From positions 62,001 to 126,000 of the forward strand of contig CALUFM010000003.1 of assembly GCA_944319935.1 (NCBI GenBank): DNA of 64,000 nt, given 5' to 3'. Source of the DNA: an uncultured Prevotella sp. Its GTDB lineage: Bacteria; Bacteroidota; Bacteroidia; Bacteroidales; Bacteroidaceae. Under the pieces are notes generated by a model. That model was not told the DNA's origin. It saw only the letters and a list, made by a program, of their open reading frames with translations, and searched no databases. Positions 27,546 to 39,735 of this stretch are shown here, piece after piece. Both the position numbers and the translations under genes were made by a program. The first letter of the stretch is position 1. Each line of letters begins with the position of its first letter.

Positions 27546-28754
27546 ATGATAGCAAAAGCGGCCACCATCAGTCACGGCGGAAATGCCGTCCGCTATTCGG
27601 TCAATAAAGACAGAGCCGAAATAGTTAAAGTGAACTTCCTGCCAGATGACATATCGGCGGAAGCCATGTATCAACGCATGGTACTCAAGCAAAAGGAGTT
27701 TGCCAGCACAATCAATAAGGGCAGACCGCTCAAACGTAATGTGATAAGAATGGAAATATCCCCAACCAAAGAGGAGTCCGCCGGGTGGACGTTGGATGAT
27801 TGGGCAAGGTTGGCAAACGAGTACATCCAAGTTTTCGATTCTATTGACCTGTCGAAAAAGGCTAAACGTGCCAGTGCTAAGTCCACTAACGTAAGGAACA
27901 GCCAGTACGTGGTTGCGCTCCATCATGATGCAAAAAGTGGCATTCCCCACCTGCATATTGACGTGAACCGTGTGGATATGGATGGAAAGGTCAATGACGA
28001 CCACCTGATAGTAGAACGGGCAATGTCGGCTGCGTACATTATAAATGAACGGCGTGGATGGGAACAGCCGAAAGATATTTATGAACGCCGCAGATTGAAG
28101 ATTGCCGATACGTGCATGAATGTGCTACGGTCGTTGCCGGAGTTCAGTTGGGCAGGCTATGCAGCCGGACTTAAAGAGTATGGCTATGGCATACACATAC
28201 AAGAAGATAACAACGGCAATGTGCGCGGTTATTCTGTCTTGTCAGGCAATTCCGCTTACAAATCGTCCATTCTCGGCAAAGGCCGACATCTAATGCCGTC
28301 AAAGATAAAAGATACATGGGCACGGCTGCATGGGGAGCAGAAAACTCTGGCAAATCCAAATGCCAAGCAAGAAAAACGGACAGCTACCACATTGCCCGAA
28401 AATGCACACGCAATCTGCCCGGTACCAGTTGTAAAGCATTACAACATTTCAACGGATGAATACCACCATTACCACGTAGCTATTCCAGAAGACGCGGATG
28501 AAATTATCCGTAAGGAATGTTCCGTGCTGGAGGACAATCCTTTTGCAAACATCGAAGATGTGCAGAAGACCGCCTTGCTACTTTTCGCTGAATACCTTGA
28601 CGGTGCGACGAGTATGGCGGCATCCAGCGGCGGTGGAGGTTCTGACATGAGCGGCTGGGGAAAAGATAAAGATGAGGATGAACGCGAATGGGCAAGGCGT
28701 TGCGCTCAGATGGCAAACCGTCTTTGCAGACGTAGGAAAGGTTTACACAGATAA
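27546..28754 (+). CDS. Relaxase / mobilization nuclease (MobB/BmgA-like)
   Basis: The relaxase nicks oriT and pilots the strand to the recipient. The 402-residue protein starts MIAKAATISHGGNAVRYSVNKD, typical of Bacteroides mobilization proteins. It shows the three-His-type metal motif as IPHLHIDVNRV (HxHxxxN), preceded by YVVALHHDAKSG, at residues about 120-145. The nucleophilic Tyr cannot be assigned with certainty; NSQYVV and YSVNKD are candidates. The C-terminus is Gly/Ser-rich and Asp/Glu-rich (SGGGGSDMSGWGKDKDEDER). It lies between mobC and a membrane-anchored coiled-coil gene. Confidence 0.9.
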   Translation: MIAKAATISHGGNAVRYSVNKDRAEIVKVNFLPDDISAEAMYQRMVLKQKEFASTINKGRPLKRNVIRMEISPTKEESAGWTLDDWARLANEYIQVFDSIDLSKKAKRASAKSTNVRNSQYVVALHHDAKSGIPHLHIDVNRVDMDGKVNDDHLIVERAMSAAYIINERRGWEQPKDIYERRRLKIADTCMNVLRSLPEFSWAGYAAGLKEYGYGIHIQEDNNGNVRGYSVLSGNSAYKSSILGKGRHLMPSKIKDTWARLHGEQKTLANPNAKQEKRTATTLPENAHAICPVPVVKHYNISTDEYHHYHVAIPEDADEIIRKECSVLEDNPFANIEDVQKTALLLFAEYLDGATSMAASSGGGGSDMSGWGKDKDEDEREWARRCAQMANRLCRRRKGLHR

Positions 28755-28773
28755 TTGTTTCACTATAAATCAA

Positions 28774-29250
28774 ATGGATATGGGAATAGGGAAAGGTAAA
28801 TCCGACAAGATAGACATTGACGGCCTTATGGGTAGCGTTAATAACGAAAACAAGGCTACGCAAGAAGCAAGCAGTCTTTCAGAAAAAGTTGCGGAATTGG
28901 AACAAGCGACCAAAGCTCTCAATACGGCTATCGACCGTGCAGACAGCATTATCACTGGTTTTAACAATTCTGTAAAGGAACTACAATCAAAGAAAATCGG
29001 AGCGCAAGTGCATCCGCAAACTCTACAATCCTTGAACAACATCTGCATGAACTTTGTCGTGGAAGTAGGCAGGCAACTAATGGCTCATCGGGATAAACAA
29101 CTCGAACTACAAAAGGAACATGAGAAGCGTATTGCCCGTATGCTTGAAAGTAATGACGGTATTTGGCTTTCCAATCGTTGGGCTACATTTACTGTGATTG
29201 TGCTTGGAATCTTTTGTTTGGCAGTTATTTTATGGGCTGTCTGTAAATAA
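28774..29250 (+). CDS. Coiled-coil protein with C-terminal membrane anchor, mobilization operon
   Basis: The 158-residue protein has a long coiled coil (SSLSEKVAELEQATKALNTA, residues about 30-75, and LELQKEHEKRIARML near 118-132). One C-terminal membrane helix follows (WATFTVIVLGIFCLAVILWAV). It follows the relaxase by 19 bp and shares its orientation. A role in coupling the relaxosome to the membrane is possible; the family is not recognised. The silent hsdS cassette starts only 21 bp after its stop. Confidence 0.7.
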   Translation: MDMGIGKGKSDKIDIDGLMGSVNNENKATQEASSLSEKVAELEQATKALNTAIDRADSIITGFNNSVKELQSKKIGAQVHPQTLQSLNNICMNFVVEVGRQLMAHRDKQLELQKEHEKRIARMLESNDGIWLSNRWATFTVIVLGIFCLAVILWAVCK

Positions 29251-29271
29251 TGCGGCAACTTACAATATTCC

Positions 29272-29289
29272 GATACGCCCCATTATGAG
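29272..29289 (+). repeat. Outer hsdS inversion repeat, left
   Basis: GATACGCCCCATTATGAG is perfectly complementary to 33357-33374. It marks the junction before the first TRD. Confidence 0.88.
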
Positions 29290-29877
29290 AATGTGCCGTT
29301 TGAGGTTCCGAGTAATTGGACGTGGTGTAAGCTGGAAGACTTATGTATATTTCTATCACGAGGTAAATCTCCCAAATATACAGAAACAGATAAAACATAT
29401 CCAGTTTTTGCTCAAAAATGTAATTTGAAGGAAGGTGGTATATCTTTAGAGCAAGCACGTTTTTTAGACCCGACCACAATCTGTAAATGGGATGAGGTAT
29501 ATAAACTAAGAACAGGAGATGTACTTGTTAATTCAACAGGTACAGGGACTGTTGGTCGTACGCGACTTTTTAACGAAACTTGTTTAGGTAAATATCCTTT
29601 TACTGTACCAGACTCGCATATTTCTGTTATAAGAACAGTAAAGGATGTTTTGTCCGAATTTGTGTATGTTTATATTTCTTCCCAATTTATCCAACAATAT
29701 TTGGAAGATAATCTTGCAGGAAGTACAAATCAGAAAGAACTATATATCGGAGTCTTATCTGATATGTCATTTCCTCTTCCTCCTTTTGCAGAGCAGCAAC
29801 GGATTGTTGCAGAGATTGAGCGTTGGTTTGCTTTGATAGATGTGATAGAACAAAGCCAATCTAATTTGCAAACCACT

Positions 29878-30015
29878 ATCAAGCAAACTAAAAGCAAAAT
29901 TCTTGACCTCGCCATTCACGGCAAGCTCGTACCACAAGACCCGAATGACGAGCCTGCATCGGAACTGCTCAAACGCATCAATCCGAAAGCAGAAATCACT
30001 TGTGATAACGGGCAT
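29878..30015 (+). repeat. Central hsdS inversion repeat, left copy
   Basis: This 138-nt stretch, encoding the conserved spacer between TRD1 and TRD2 and ending in AACGGGCAT, matches the reverse complement of 32631-32768 with 12 mismatches, almost all at third codon positions (91% identity). AACGGGCAT also starts the partial cassette (31081-31089). Confidence 0.88.
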
Positions 30016-30570
30016 TATACGCAGTTGCCAGCAGGATGGGTTTGCACAACCATTAAGAATGTATGTGAAAATATCAATGGCTTATGGAAAGGAAAGAAAG
30101 AACCATTTGTAAATGTGGGAGTTATACGCAATGCCAATTTTACAAAAGACTTCAAATTAGATTATTCAAATATTGAATATATTGATGTAGAACAACGGGC
30201 TTTCTCGCAACGTCATTTACTAAATGGCGATTTAATTGTTGAAAAATCAGGAGGTAGTGATAAAAATCCTGTCGGGAGAGCTGTTTTATATGAAGGAATT
30301 GACGGAGCATTTTCGTATAGCAATTTTACAATGGTTCTAAGAATAACGCACAAAGAAACTATATTAAGTAAGTTTTTGTATTACTATATATTAGCCAAAT
30401 ATCAGTCTGGGGTTATGAACTCTATGCAAACTCAAACTACAGGTTTACATAATTTAATCCTCGATAAATATCTTACAATGCCGTTATACCTTCCACCACG
30501 TCAAGAACAAGAACGTATTATAAATAAAATAGAAATTCTATTTAAGAAGTTAGATATAATAATGGAGAGC

Positions 30571-31089
30571 TTATAAGTTCTCCATTATTGCATCAAGTGA
30601 ATGGAATACATTTTGAATAAAAACTTTTATGCGTTTTTGTTCCTGCAATGGCGGCAATAAAATTTCTATAGAACGCATATCTGTTTGAGTAAGTTTTAAT
30701 CGTGTACTTCCATTTACATATTTCGAATAATCTACATAGTTAAGACAGTAAGTAAGGTATGCAAAATCTATTTTAGGTGCTAATATGTGAGCATGGTTGT
30801 TTACCCAACATTTTCCATTTATGGCATAAGCTTTAACTGCATATTTATCAAGAAATGGCGCGCCATCTTCACCAAGCAACAGATAATGCCCATCAATGAT
30901 AAAATCATCTATCATTCCAACTTGTCCTGTTGCTCCATAATACGGGAACAAATCTTGTTGCTGTTTATTTGCTATACGTGCATTCCGTTCATTTGTGTTA
31001 ATGGGTTTTCGAAGGTTATCTAAGATTTCTACGACTTGCTCTAACCGGCAAATCGTCCATCCTTCTGGCAACTGCGGATAATGCCCGTT
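30571..31089 (-). pseudogene. Silent partial hsdS cassette (second TRD only)
   Basis: About 170 codons encode a single TRD (PEGWTICRLEQVVEILDN ... IEILLPPLQEQKRI) preceded by NGHYPQLPEGW. That is the same junction as NGHYTQLPAGW in the plus-strand cassette and NGHSKKLPKGW in the expressed gene. It lacks a first TRD, a start codon and a promoter. It can only be expressed after recombination at the AACGGGCAT-containing repeat, first with the inverted plus-strand cassette. Its 3' end overlaps that of the plus-strand cassette by 6 bp. Confidence 0.85.
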
Positions 31090-31257
31090 AGGTAGTAAAC
31101 ACTACTAAATTTTAAGACATTAAGTAATTGTTTATTAAGTGTTTACAAAGAGATGGCCTTTTAAAAAGTAAAACAGCACCTTTCGCACGCTGGGTTGAAT
31201 ATCATCACTTGCACAACGCGGTATATTGTTATCGTATTCATCAAATTATTAAGTGAT

Positions 31258-32061
31258 ATGATAACAAAATTCAAAGACTATCTTGCCAAAACAAACTTGG
31301 CAAAGAACACTGTGACATCGTATGTGTGGACGGTGAATTATTTTCTCAATCATTATGGGGAAGTGAACAAGAAAAACCTGCTGGCATACAAAGGTTATTT
31401 GGTGGAGAACTTCAAACCGCAGACGGTAAATCTCCGTTTGCAGGGAATCAACAAGTATTTGGAGTTTACCAAACACGACAGACTGAAAGTGAAGTTTGTA
31501 AAAGTTCAACAAAAGAACTTCTTGGAGAATGTCATCAGCGATGCCGACTATAAGTTTCTGAAAGCACAGTTGAAGGCTGACGGCTATGAAGACTGGTATT
31601 TCGTAGTATGGTTTATGGCGGCGACTGGCGCACGTGTAAGCGAGTTGTTGCACATAAAGGTTGAACACGTGAAAATAGGTTATCTCGACCTTTACAGCAA
31701 AGGTGGAAAGGTGCGCCGTTTGTATATCCCCAAAAACTTACGGAACGAGGCTTTGCTTTGGTTGAAAAAGAAAGGCGTTACGAGCGGTTATCTCTTTCTC
31801 AACCGATTCGGGCAGCGCATTACGACACGTGGCATAGCCCAACAACTAAAGCATTTTGCCGATAAATACGGGCTGAACCGTGATGTTGTTTACCCGCATT
31901 CCTTCCGCCATCGCTTTGCCAAGAACTTCCTTGACCGTTTCAACGACCTTGCCCTATTAGCCGACCTTATGGGGCATGAAAGCATAGAAACCACTCGTAT
32001 CTACCTGCGTCGTACTGCCAGCGAACAGCAGAAGATTGTTGACAAAGTGGTAAATTGGTGA
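31258..32061 (+). CDS. Tyrosine recombinase, hsdS DNA invertase
   Basis: The 267-residue recombinase has a SAM-like N-terminal domain (residues 1-85) and a catalytic domain with Arg126 (AATGARVSELL), His214 and Arg217 (PHSFRHRFAKN), His240 (LMGHES) and nucleophile Tyr249 (TRIYLRR). It is encoded between the silent cassettes and the expressed hsdS, the standard place for the enzyme that inverts hsdS segments in Bacteroides and streptococcal type I loci. It is a compact Xer-type protein without the arm-binding domain of the element integrase. The start is taken at MITKFKDYL; the frame is open further upstream without support. Confidence 0.9.
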   Translation: MITKFKDYLAKTNLAKNTVTSYVWTVNYFLNHYGEVNKKNLLAYKGYLVENFKPQTVNLRLQGINKYLEFTKHDRLKVKFVKVQQKNFLENVISDADYKFLKAQLKADGYEDWYFVVWFMAATGARVSELLHIKVEHVKIGYLDLYSKGGKVRRLYIPKNLRNEALLWLKKKGVTSGYLFLNRFGQRITTRGIAQQLKHFADKYGLNRDVVYPHSFRHRFAKNFLDRFNDLALLADLMGHESIETTRIYLRRTASEQQKIVDKVVNW

Positions 32062-32087
32062 TAATATAGTCTTAGAAGCGCGTTTAA

Positions 32088-33551
32088 TCACGCTTCTAAG
32101 GACTTTTGAATGTCGTCAAGGATAGAAAATAGTTCTTCTATTTTTGAGACAATGCGTTGTTGCTCAGCAAGGGGAGGCAATTTAAATTCAAGATTTTCAA
32201 TCATATTTTTTGCTACACGTTGTTGTCCTACAACTCCATTAAAACTATTCGTACAATATTCTATAAAATAATTAGATTTGAAAAAATACAAGCCATATAA
32301 AGGGTTTACACACAACGGTTTAAATACATATAATTCTGTTGTACCAGCACCGATTCCATTAGGTAAGTCATGTAGCACTATTGATTTACGGTTTTCTAAA
32401 CAAGGGGAAATTTTAGCAACAGCAATATCCCCATTAGAAAAATGAGTAAACCCCTTTTTTATCTCATACCATTTTCTTTTTTCAACTGTGAATTGATTTG
32501 TAAATCCACTATCAATATTGGACATTTTGATGAAACCAGCTTCCGCGTTATCATCTGCTTTATTTTTAGGATTAATAATATATATTTTTTTTATGAATGT
32601 GGAACACCAACCTTTGGGTAACTTCTTACTATGCCCGTTATCACAAGTGATTTCAGCCTTCGGATTGATGCGTTTAAGCAATTCAGATGCAGGCTCGTCA
32701 TTATGGTCTTGCGGCACGAGCTTGCCATGAATGGCGAGGTCAAGAATCTTGCTTTTGGTTTGCTTGATAATTGCTAACAGGGCAAATTTGTTTTGTTCTA
32801 TTTTGTCTATTAAAGCAAGCCAACGCTTAACTTCAGCCACTATGCGTTGTTGTTCTGCAATGGGAGGAATGGGAATGTTAAGAGTTCTTAAATCGGTTTT
32901 GTTAAATTTCCCTTGGGCCGTAGAACTTGAAATTACACGTAACTGTTCTTGACCAAATGATGATAAAAATAAATATAGTAGCCATTCCTTGTGTATATCT
33001 TCATAACATCTAATCATTATTGAATTTGGTGCTAAAGTCATTCGTTCTTGTAGATAGGGCACGATAAAGACCTTTCCAATAGATGCTCCAATATTTGGCA
33101 ATATAAGCTCTCCTCCAAAGAGATTTGAATTGGATAAAAACTCATAACCATGTTTATCTGTATAGACTAAATCTTTGGTAAAATTATTCTGAAAATCTTT
33201 GGTGCGAACCAATATTGCATATTCGGGTTCATCGTAGTACTTCACATTTTCTCTCAATGATGCGAAGCTACCACTTGCGACAAAATCAGTTGCTTCATTT
33301 ATAAAATTTTCCAACTTGCACCACACCCATCCTTCTGGCACTTCAAACGGCACCTGCTCATAATGGGGCGTATCAGAAGATTTTGCCGACTTCTTTGCTC
33401 GTTTAATCTTTCCTTCCTTTATAAGCCGTTCTTTTTCTGCCTTTATCCTTTCAAGCAGGACAGAGGCAGGCTCATCATTCGGATCTTGTGGCACGAGTTT
33501 ACCATGAATGGCAAGGTCTAGTATCTTTTGGCGGAGTTCCTTCGTGTTCAT
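32088..33551 (-). CDS. hsdS: Type I restriction-modification specificity subunit HsdS (expressed copy)
   Basis: HsdS sets the DNA target of the HsdR/HsdM complex. The 487-residue protein has an N-terminal conserved helix (LRQKILDLAIHGKLVPQDPN), TRD1 (residues about 65-235) and a central conserved region repeating KSKILDLAIHGKLVPQDHN. TRD2 (about 310-465) and a final LPPLAEQQRIVSKIEELF follow. It is the only hsdS copy with an intact start and lies 2 bp downstream of the DUF1016 gene in the hsd operon. Both TRD junctions carry inverted repeats shared with the silent cassettes, so the sequence seen is one of several states. Confidence 0.94.
   Translation of the reverse strand: MNTKELRQKILDLAIHGKLVPQDPNDEPASVLLERIKAEKERLIKEGKIKRAKKSAKSSDTPHYEQVPFEVPEGWVWCKLENFINEATDFVASGSFASLRENVKYYDEPEYAILVRTKDFQNNFTKDLVYTDKHGYEFLSNSNLFGGELILPNIGASIGKVFIVPYLQERMTLAPNSIMIRCYEDIHKEWLLYLFLSSFGQEQLRVISSSTAQGKFNKTDLRTLNIPIPPIAEQQRIVAEVKRWLALIDKIEQNKFALLAIIKQTKSKILDLAIHGKLVPQDHNDEPASELLKRINPKAEITCDNGHSKKLPKGWCSTFIKKIYIINPKNKADDNAEAGFIKMSNIDSGFTNQFTVEKRKWYEIKKGFTHFSNGDIAVAKISPCLENRKSIVLHDLPNGIGAGTTELYVFKPLCVNPLYGLYFFKSNYFIEYCTNSFNGVVGQQRVAKNMIENLEFKLPPLAEQQRIVSKIEELFSILDDIQKSLEA
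32631..32768 (-). repeat. Central hsdS inversion repeat, right copy
   Basis: It is the reverse complement of 29878-30015 at 91% identity over 138 nt, and separates the two TRDs of the expressed hsdS. Confidence 0.88.
33357..33374 (-). repeat. Outer hsdS inversion repeat, right
   Basis: CTCATAATGGGGCGTATC is the perfect complement of 29272-29289, just before TRD1 of the expressed hsdS. Beyond it towards 33551 lies the invariant N-terminal coding part. Confidence 0.88.
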
Positions 33552-33553
33552 AA

Positions 33554-34609
33554 TTATTTGTCATTAGAGTTTTCCAACATCTTATCCTCATTGAAAGCCT
33601 TAATCTCGCTCTCGATTACTTGTTTAAGTTCTTCTTTGGGGATAATAAGTTGATAATCGGCAACGCCGATGGGCTTGCCCATATCTTCGAGAGCCATTTC
33701 AACCTCAACGTGGTCTTTCTCTGCACAGAGTATTATTCCGATTGAACGGTTTTCTCCTTTGAAGCGTTCAAGGCGGTCGAGCAAGGAGAGGTAATAGTTC
33801 ATCTTTCCGGCATATTCCGGCTTAAATTCACCAATTTTCAAGTCGATGGCAACAAGGGAGCGCAGCCCTCTGTGGAACAACAACAAATCTACACGACTCG
33901 TCTTACCGTTATATTCCAACTCATATTGATTGCCTATAAACGTAAAGCCCTTGCCAAGCTCAAGCAAAAAGAGCTTAACCTTATCAACTAACCTGCGCTC
34001 AAGTTCCAACTCCAATATCGGGGAAGTAACTCCAAGAAAGCCCAGATTATAGCTGCTACGGAACACTTCATTAGCATACAAGGCTTGCGGGGCGGGTAGC
34101 GTCTTACTGAAATTATTGTCGCTTTCAGTCCTAAGCTCCTTATGCTCGTGCAATTTCATTTTTAAGGCACTTGTCAGCAAATCGCGGTTCCAACCTTTCT
34201 TCACGGCCTCTTCTGCATAAAAAAGCGTATCGGCATCGTTCAAGTTCTTGTTAAGCAACAGTAAGTTGTGCCCCCACGGCAAAACTGCTACGGCCTGTAG
34301 CAGTTTTGGGTCGCTGTCCGCATATCGCTGATAAAACTTCTTCATGTTCCACATTTGTCGTGTGGAAAGCCCCATACTTGGGTATTGAGCTTTCAAATCT
34401 ACAGACAGACGCTTGACAACACCGCTGCCATGCGTACTTTCTATTTTTCTTTCATACAGCAACTTGCCGATTTTCCAATAGGCGGATGTAACATTGCCGT
34501 TAACCTGTTTGGCTATCCGTTGCCGCGTGTCGTTGATTACTGCAACAGCCTGTTGCAGTAATTCCTGATATTCATTTTCAGACAAGCCCAGCTTAGCGAT
34601 TTCGTCCAT
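33554..34609 (-). CDS. DUF1016 / YhcG-family PDDEXK nuclease domain protein
   Basis: The 351-residue protein has an N-terminal DUF1016 helical domain (AYWKIGKLLYERKIESTHGSG, LSTRQMWNMKKFYQRY, VLPWGHNLLLL). Its C-terminal PDDEXK-like nuclease domain has FIGNQYELEYNGKTSRVDLL, then LVAIDLKIGEFKPEYAGKMNYYL; the Asp in RVDLL and DLK provide the catalytic D and D-x-K. Such genes recur inside Bacteroidetes type I loci, as here between hsdM (1 bp away) and hsdS (2 bp away). Its function there is unknown; an accessory nuclease acting with the RM complex or on recombining DNA is conceivable. Confidence 0.9.
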   Translation of the reverse strand: MDEIAKLGLSENEYQELLQQAVAVINDTRQRIAKQVNGNVTSAYWKIGKLLYERKIESTHGSGVVKRLSVDLKAQYPSMGLSTRQMWNMKKFYQRYADSDPKLLQAVAVLPWGHNLLLLNKNLNDADTLFYAEEAVKKGWNRDLLTSALKMKLHEHKELRTESDNNFSKTLPAPQALYANEVFRSSYNLGFLGVTSPILELELERRLVDKVKLFLLELGKGFTFIGNQYELEYNGKTSRVDLLLFHRGLRSLVAIDLKIGEFKPEYAGKMNYYLSLLDRLERFKGENRSIGIILCAEKDHVEVEMALEDMGKPIGVADYQLIIPKEELKQVIESEIKAFNEDKMLENSNDK

Positions 34610-34610
34610 A

Positions 34611-38770
<4,160 letters not shown>

Positions 38771-38831
38771 ATTTTTGCATTATCGGAAGTTACTCCATAA
38801 AAAGCAACACTCAATATACGTTCACTAAATA

Positions 38832-39038
38832 TCATTGCCGTTCATCTTTGTCGGTTATTAAATCCTTCAAATCTACTTGAAGAATCTCTGCTATCTGTTG
38901 TAATGTCTCCAAATTGGGCTGAATTCTGTTACAAGCATAAGCGTTGACCATGCTGAAACTTTTATCAAGTTTCTTAGCCAACCATGTTTGAGAGATACCT
39001 TTTTCCGACAAAACAGCCTTTATTCTATTTAGTTTCAT
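38832..39038 (-). CDS. XRE-family regulator of the hsd operon
   Basis: The 68-residue protein is a single Cro/CI-type helix-turn-helix domain (VLSEKGISQTWLAKKLDKSF ... NLETLQQIAEILQVDLKDLI), like controller proteins of restriction loci. The start at MKLNRIKAV is preferred over a Met four codons upstream. It is the first gene of the minus-strand hsd transcript and faces the TIR operon across a 90-bp gap with promoters in both directions. It may therefore regulate both; this is inferred. Confidence 0.8.
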   Translation of the reverse strand: MKLNRIKAVLSEKGISQTWLAKKLDKSFSMVNAYACNRIQPNLETLQQIAEILQVDLKDLITDKDERQ

Positions 39039-39060
39039 TTTTAGATGCAATTTTATTTTG

Positions 39061-39110
39061 CAAATATAGTGAATTATATTTGATAGATAGAATTGTTTTT
39101 GGTATTTTTG
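39061..39110. promoter_or_regulatory. Divergent promoter region between the hsd and TIR operons
   Basis: On the plus strand TTTG (39079-39082), a 20-bp spacer and TATTTTTG (39103-39110) lead to the first TIR gene at 39129. On the minus strand TATATTTG (complement of 39061-39068) lies 22 bp before the XRE start. The two overlap within 50 bp, so one bound repressor could affect both transcripts. Confidence 0.75.
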
Positions 39111-39128
39111 CGCTTAAAACATAAGCAT

Positions 39129-39728
39129 ATGGGGCATAAGTGTTATATATCTTTCAAGACGGAAGATTGTTGGTATAAAGAAGAAATACAAAAATGGAGT
39201 GACAATGACAAAGTTGATATGATTGACAAGTCGTTAAACACTCCCATTGACTCTGAGGATGAAGACTATATTATGCGAAAAATCAGAGAAGATTATTTGT
39301 CTGATTCAACAGTTACAATCTTTCTGATTGGGCAGCACAGTGCTGAAGTCTTAGGGTGGGAAGAACAGCGATTTATAAAGAGGGAGCTACAGGCGTCATT
39401 GTATGATGGAAAAGGAAACACTCGGAATGGAATTTTAGGAGTTGTTTTACCTTCAATGTATGATTCCATCTATAAAGGACAATATGTCTGCCAAACCTGT
39501 GGCAAAACACACAATCATGTAGCTCTTAATGATATGACTGTTGTCAAAGAATTCTGGAAAAATTACTACCTAAATAATCATGGGAAATGTGCCTATGACA
39601 AAGAAGATAGATTTTGTGTATTAGTTAAGTGGGATGATTTTAAAAGGAATCCTAATTTCTATATTGAGGAAGCATTTAATAAACGTACTCAGCCTATAGC
39701 TGATGATGTTATCGTTAGACCTAAATAA
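39129..39728 (+). CDS. TIR-like (DUF1863/ThsB-type) protein, candidate defence gene 1
   Basis: This 199-residue protein starts with a TIR-like beta-strand and loop (YISFKTED, residues 6-13). The strand TVTIFLIG (61-68) is followed by GWEEQRFIKREL (76-87), where the Glu near the helix start could be the NAD-processing residue, and by strand GILGVVLP (101-108). An unusual insertion carries a zinc-like CQTCGKTHNH (121-130). The layout matches the MTH538/DUF1863 TIR-like family that includes Thoeris ThsB, which makes an NAD-derived signal on phage sensing. The start is fixed by the promoter ending 18 bp upstream. It is the first of three closely spaced genes (7 and 2 bp gaps). Confidence 0.75.
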   Translation: MGHKCYISFKTEDCWYKEEIQKWSDNDKVDMIDKSLNTPIDSEDEDYIMRKIREDYLSDSTVTIFLIGQHSAEVLGWEEQRFIKRELQASLYDGKGNTRNGILGVVLPSMYDSIYKGQYVCQTCGKTHNHVALNDMTVVKEFWKNYYLNNHGKCAYDKEDRFCVLVKWDDFKRNPNFYIEEAFNKRTQPIADDVIVRPK

Positions 39729-39735
39729 TAAACGT

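Larger units (their letters stand above)
29272..30576 (+). pseudogene. Silent hsdS cassette (lacks N-terminus and promoter), inverted relative to the expressed copy
   Basis: The frame encodes two target-recognition domains (TRDs) separated by the conserved spacer KSKILDLAIHGKLVPQDPND, exactly as in a type I specificity subunit. It begins abruptly at D-T-P-H-Y-E, the point where the expressed hsdS (33551-32088) has SDTPHYE. It therefore lacks the first 59 residues and any start signal of its own; an in-frame GTG at 29293 is the only nearby start. Its first 18 nt are a perfect inverted copy of 33357-33374. It is a storage cassette that becomes expressed after inversion, and both its TRDs differ from those of the expressed gene. 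Confidence 0.88.
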
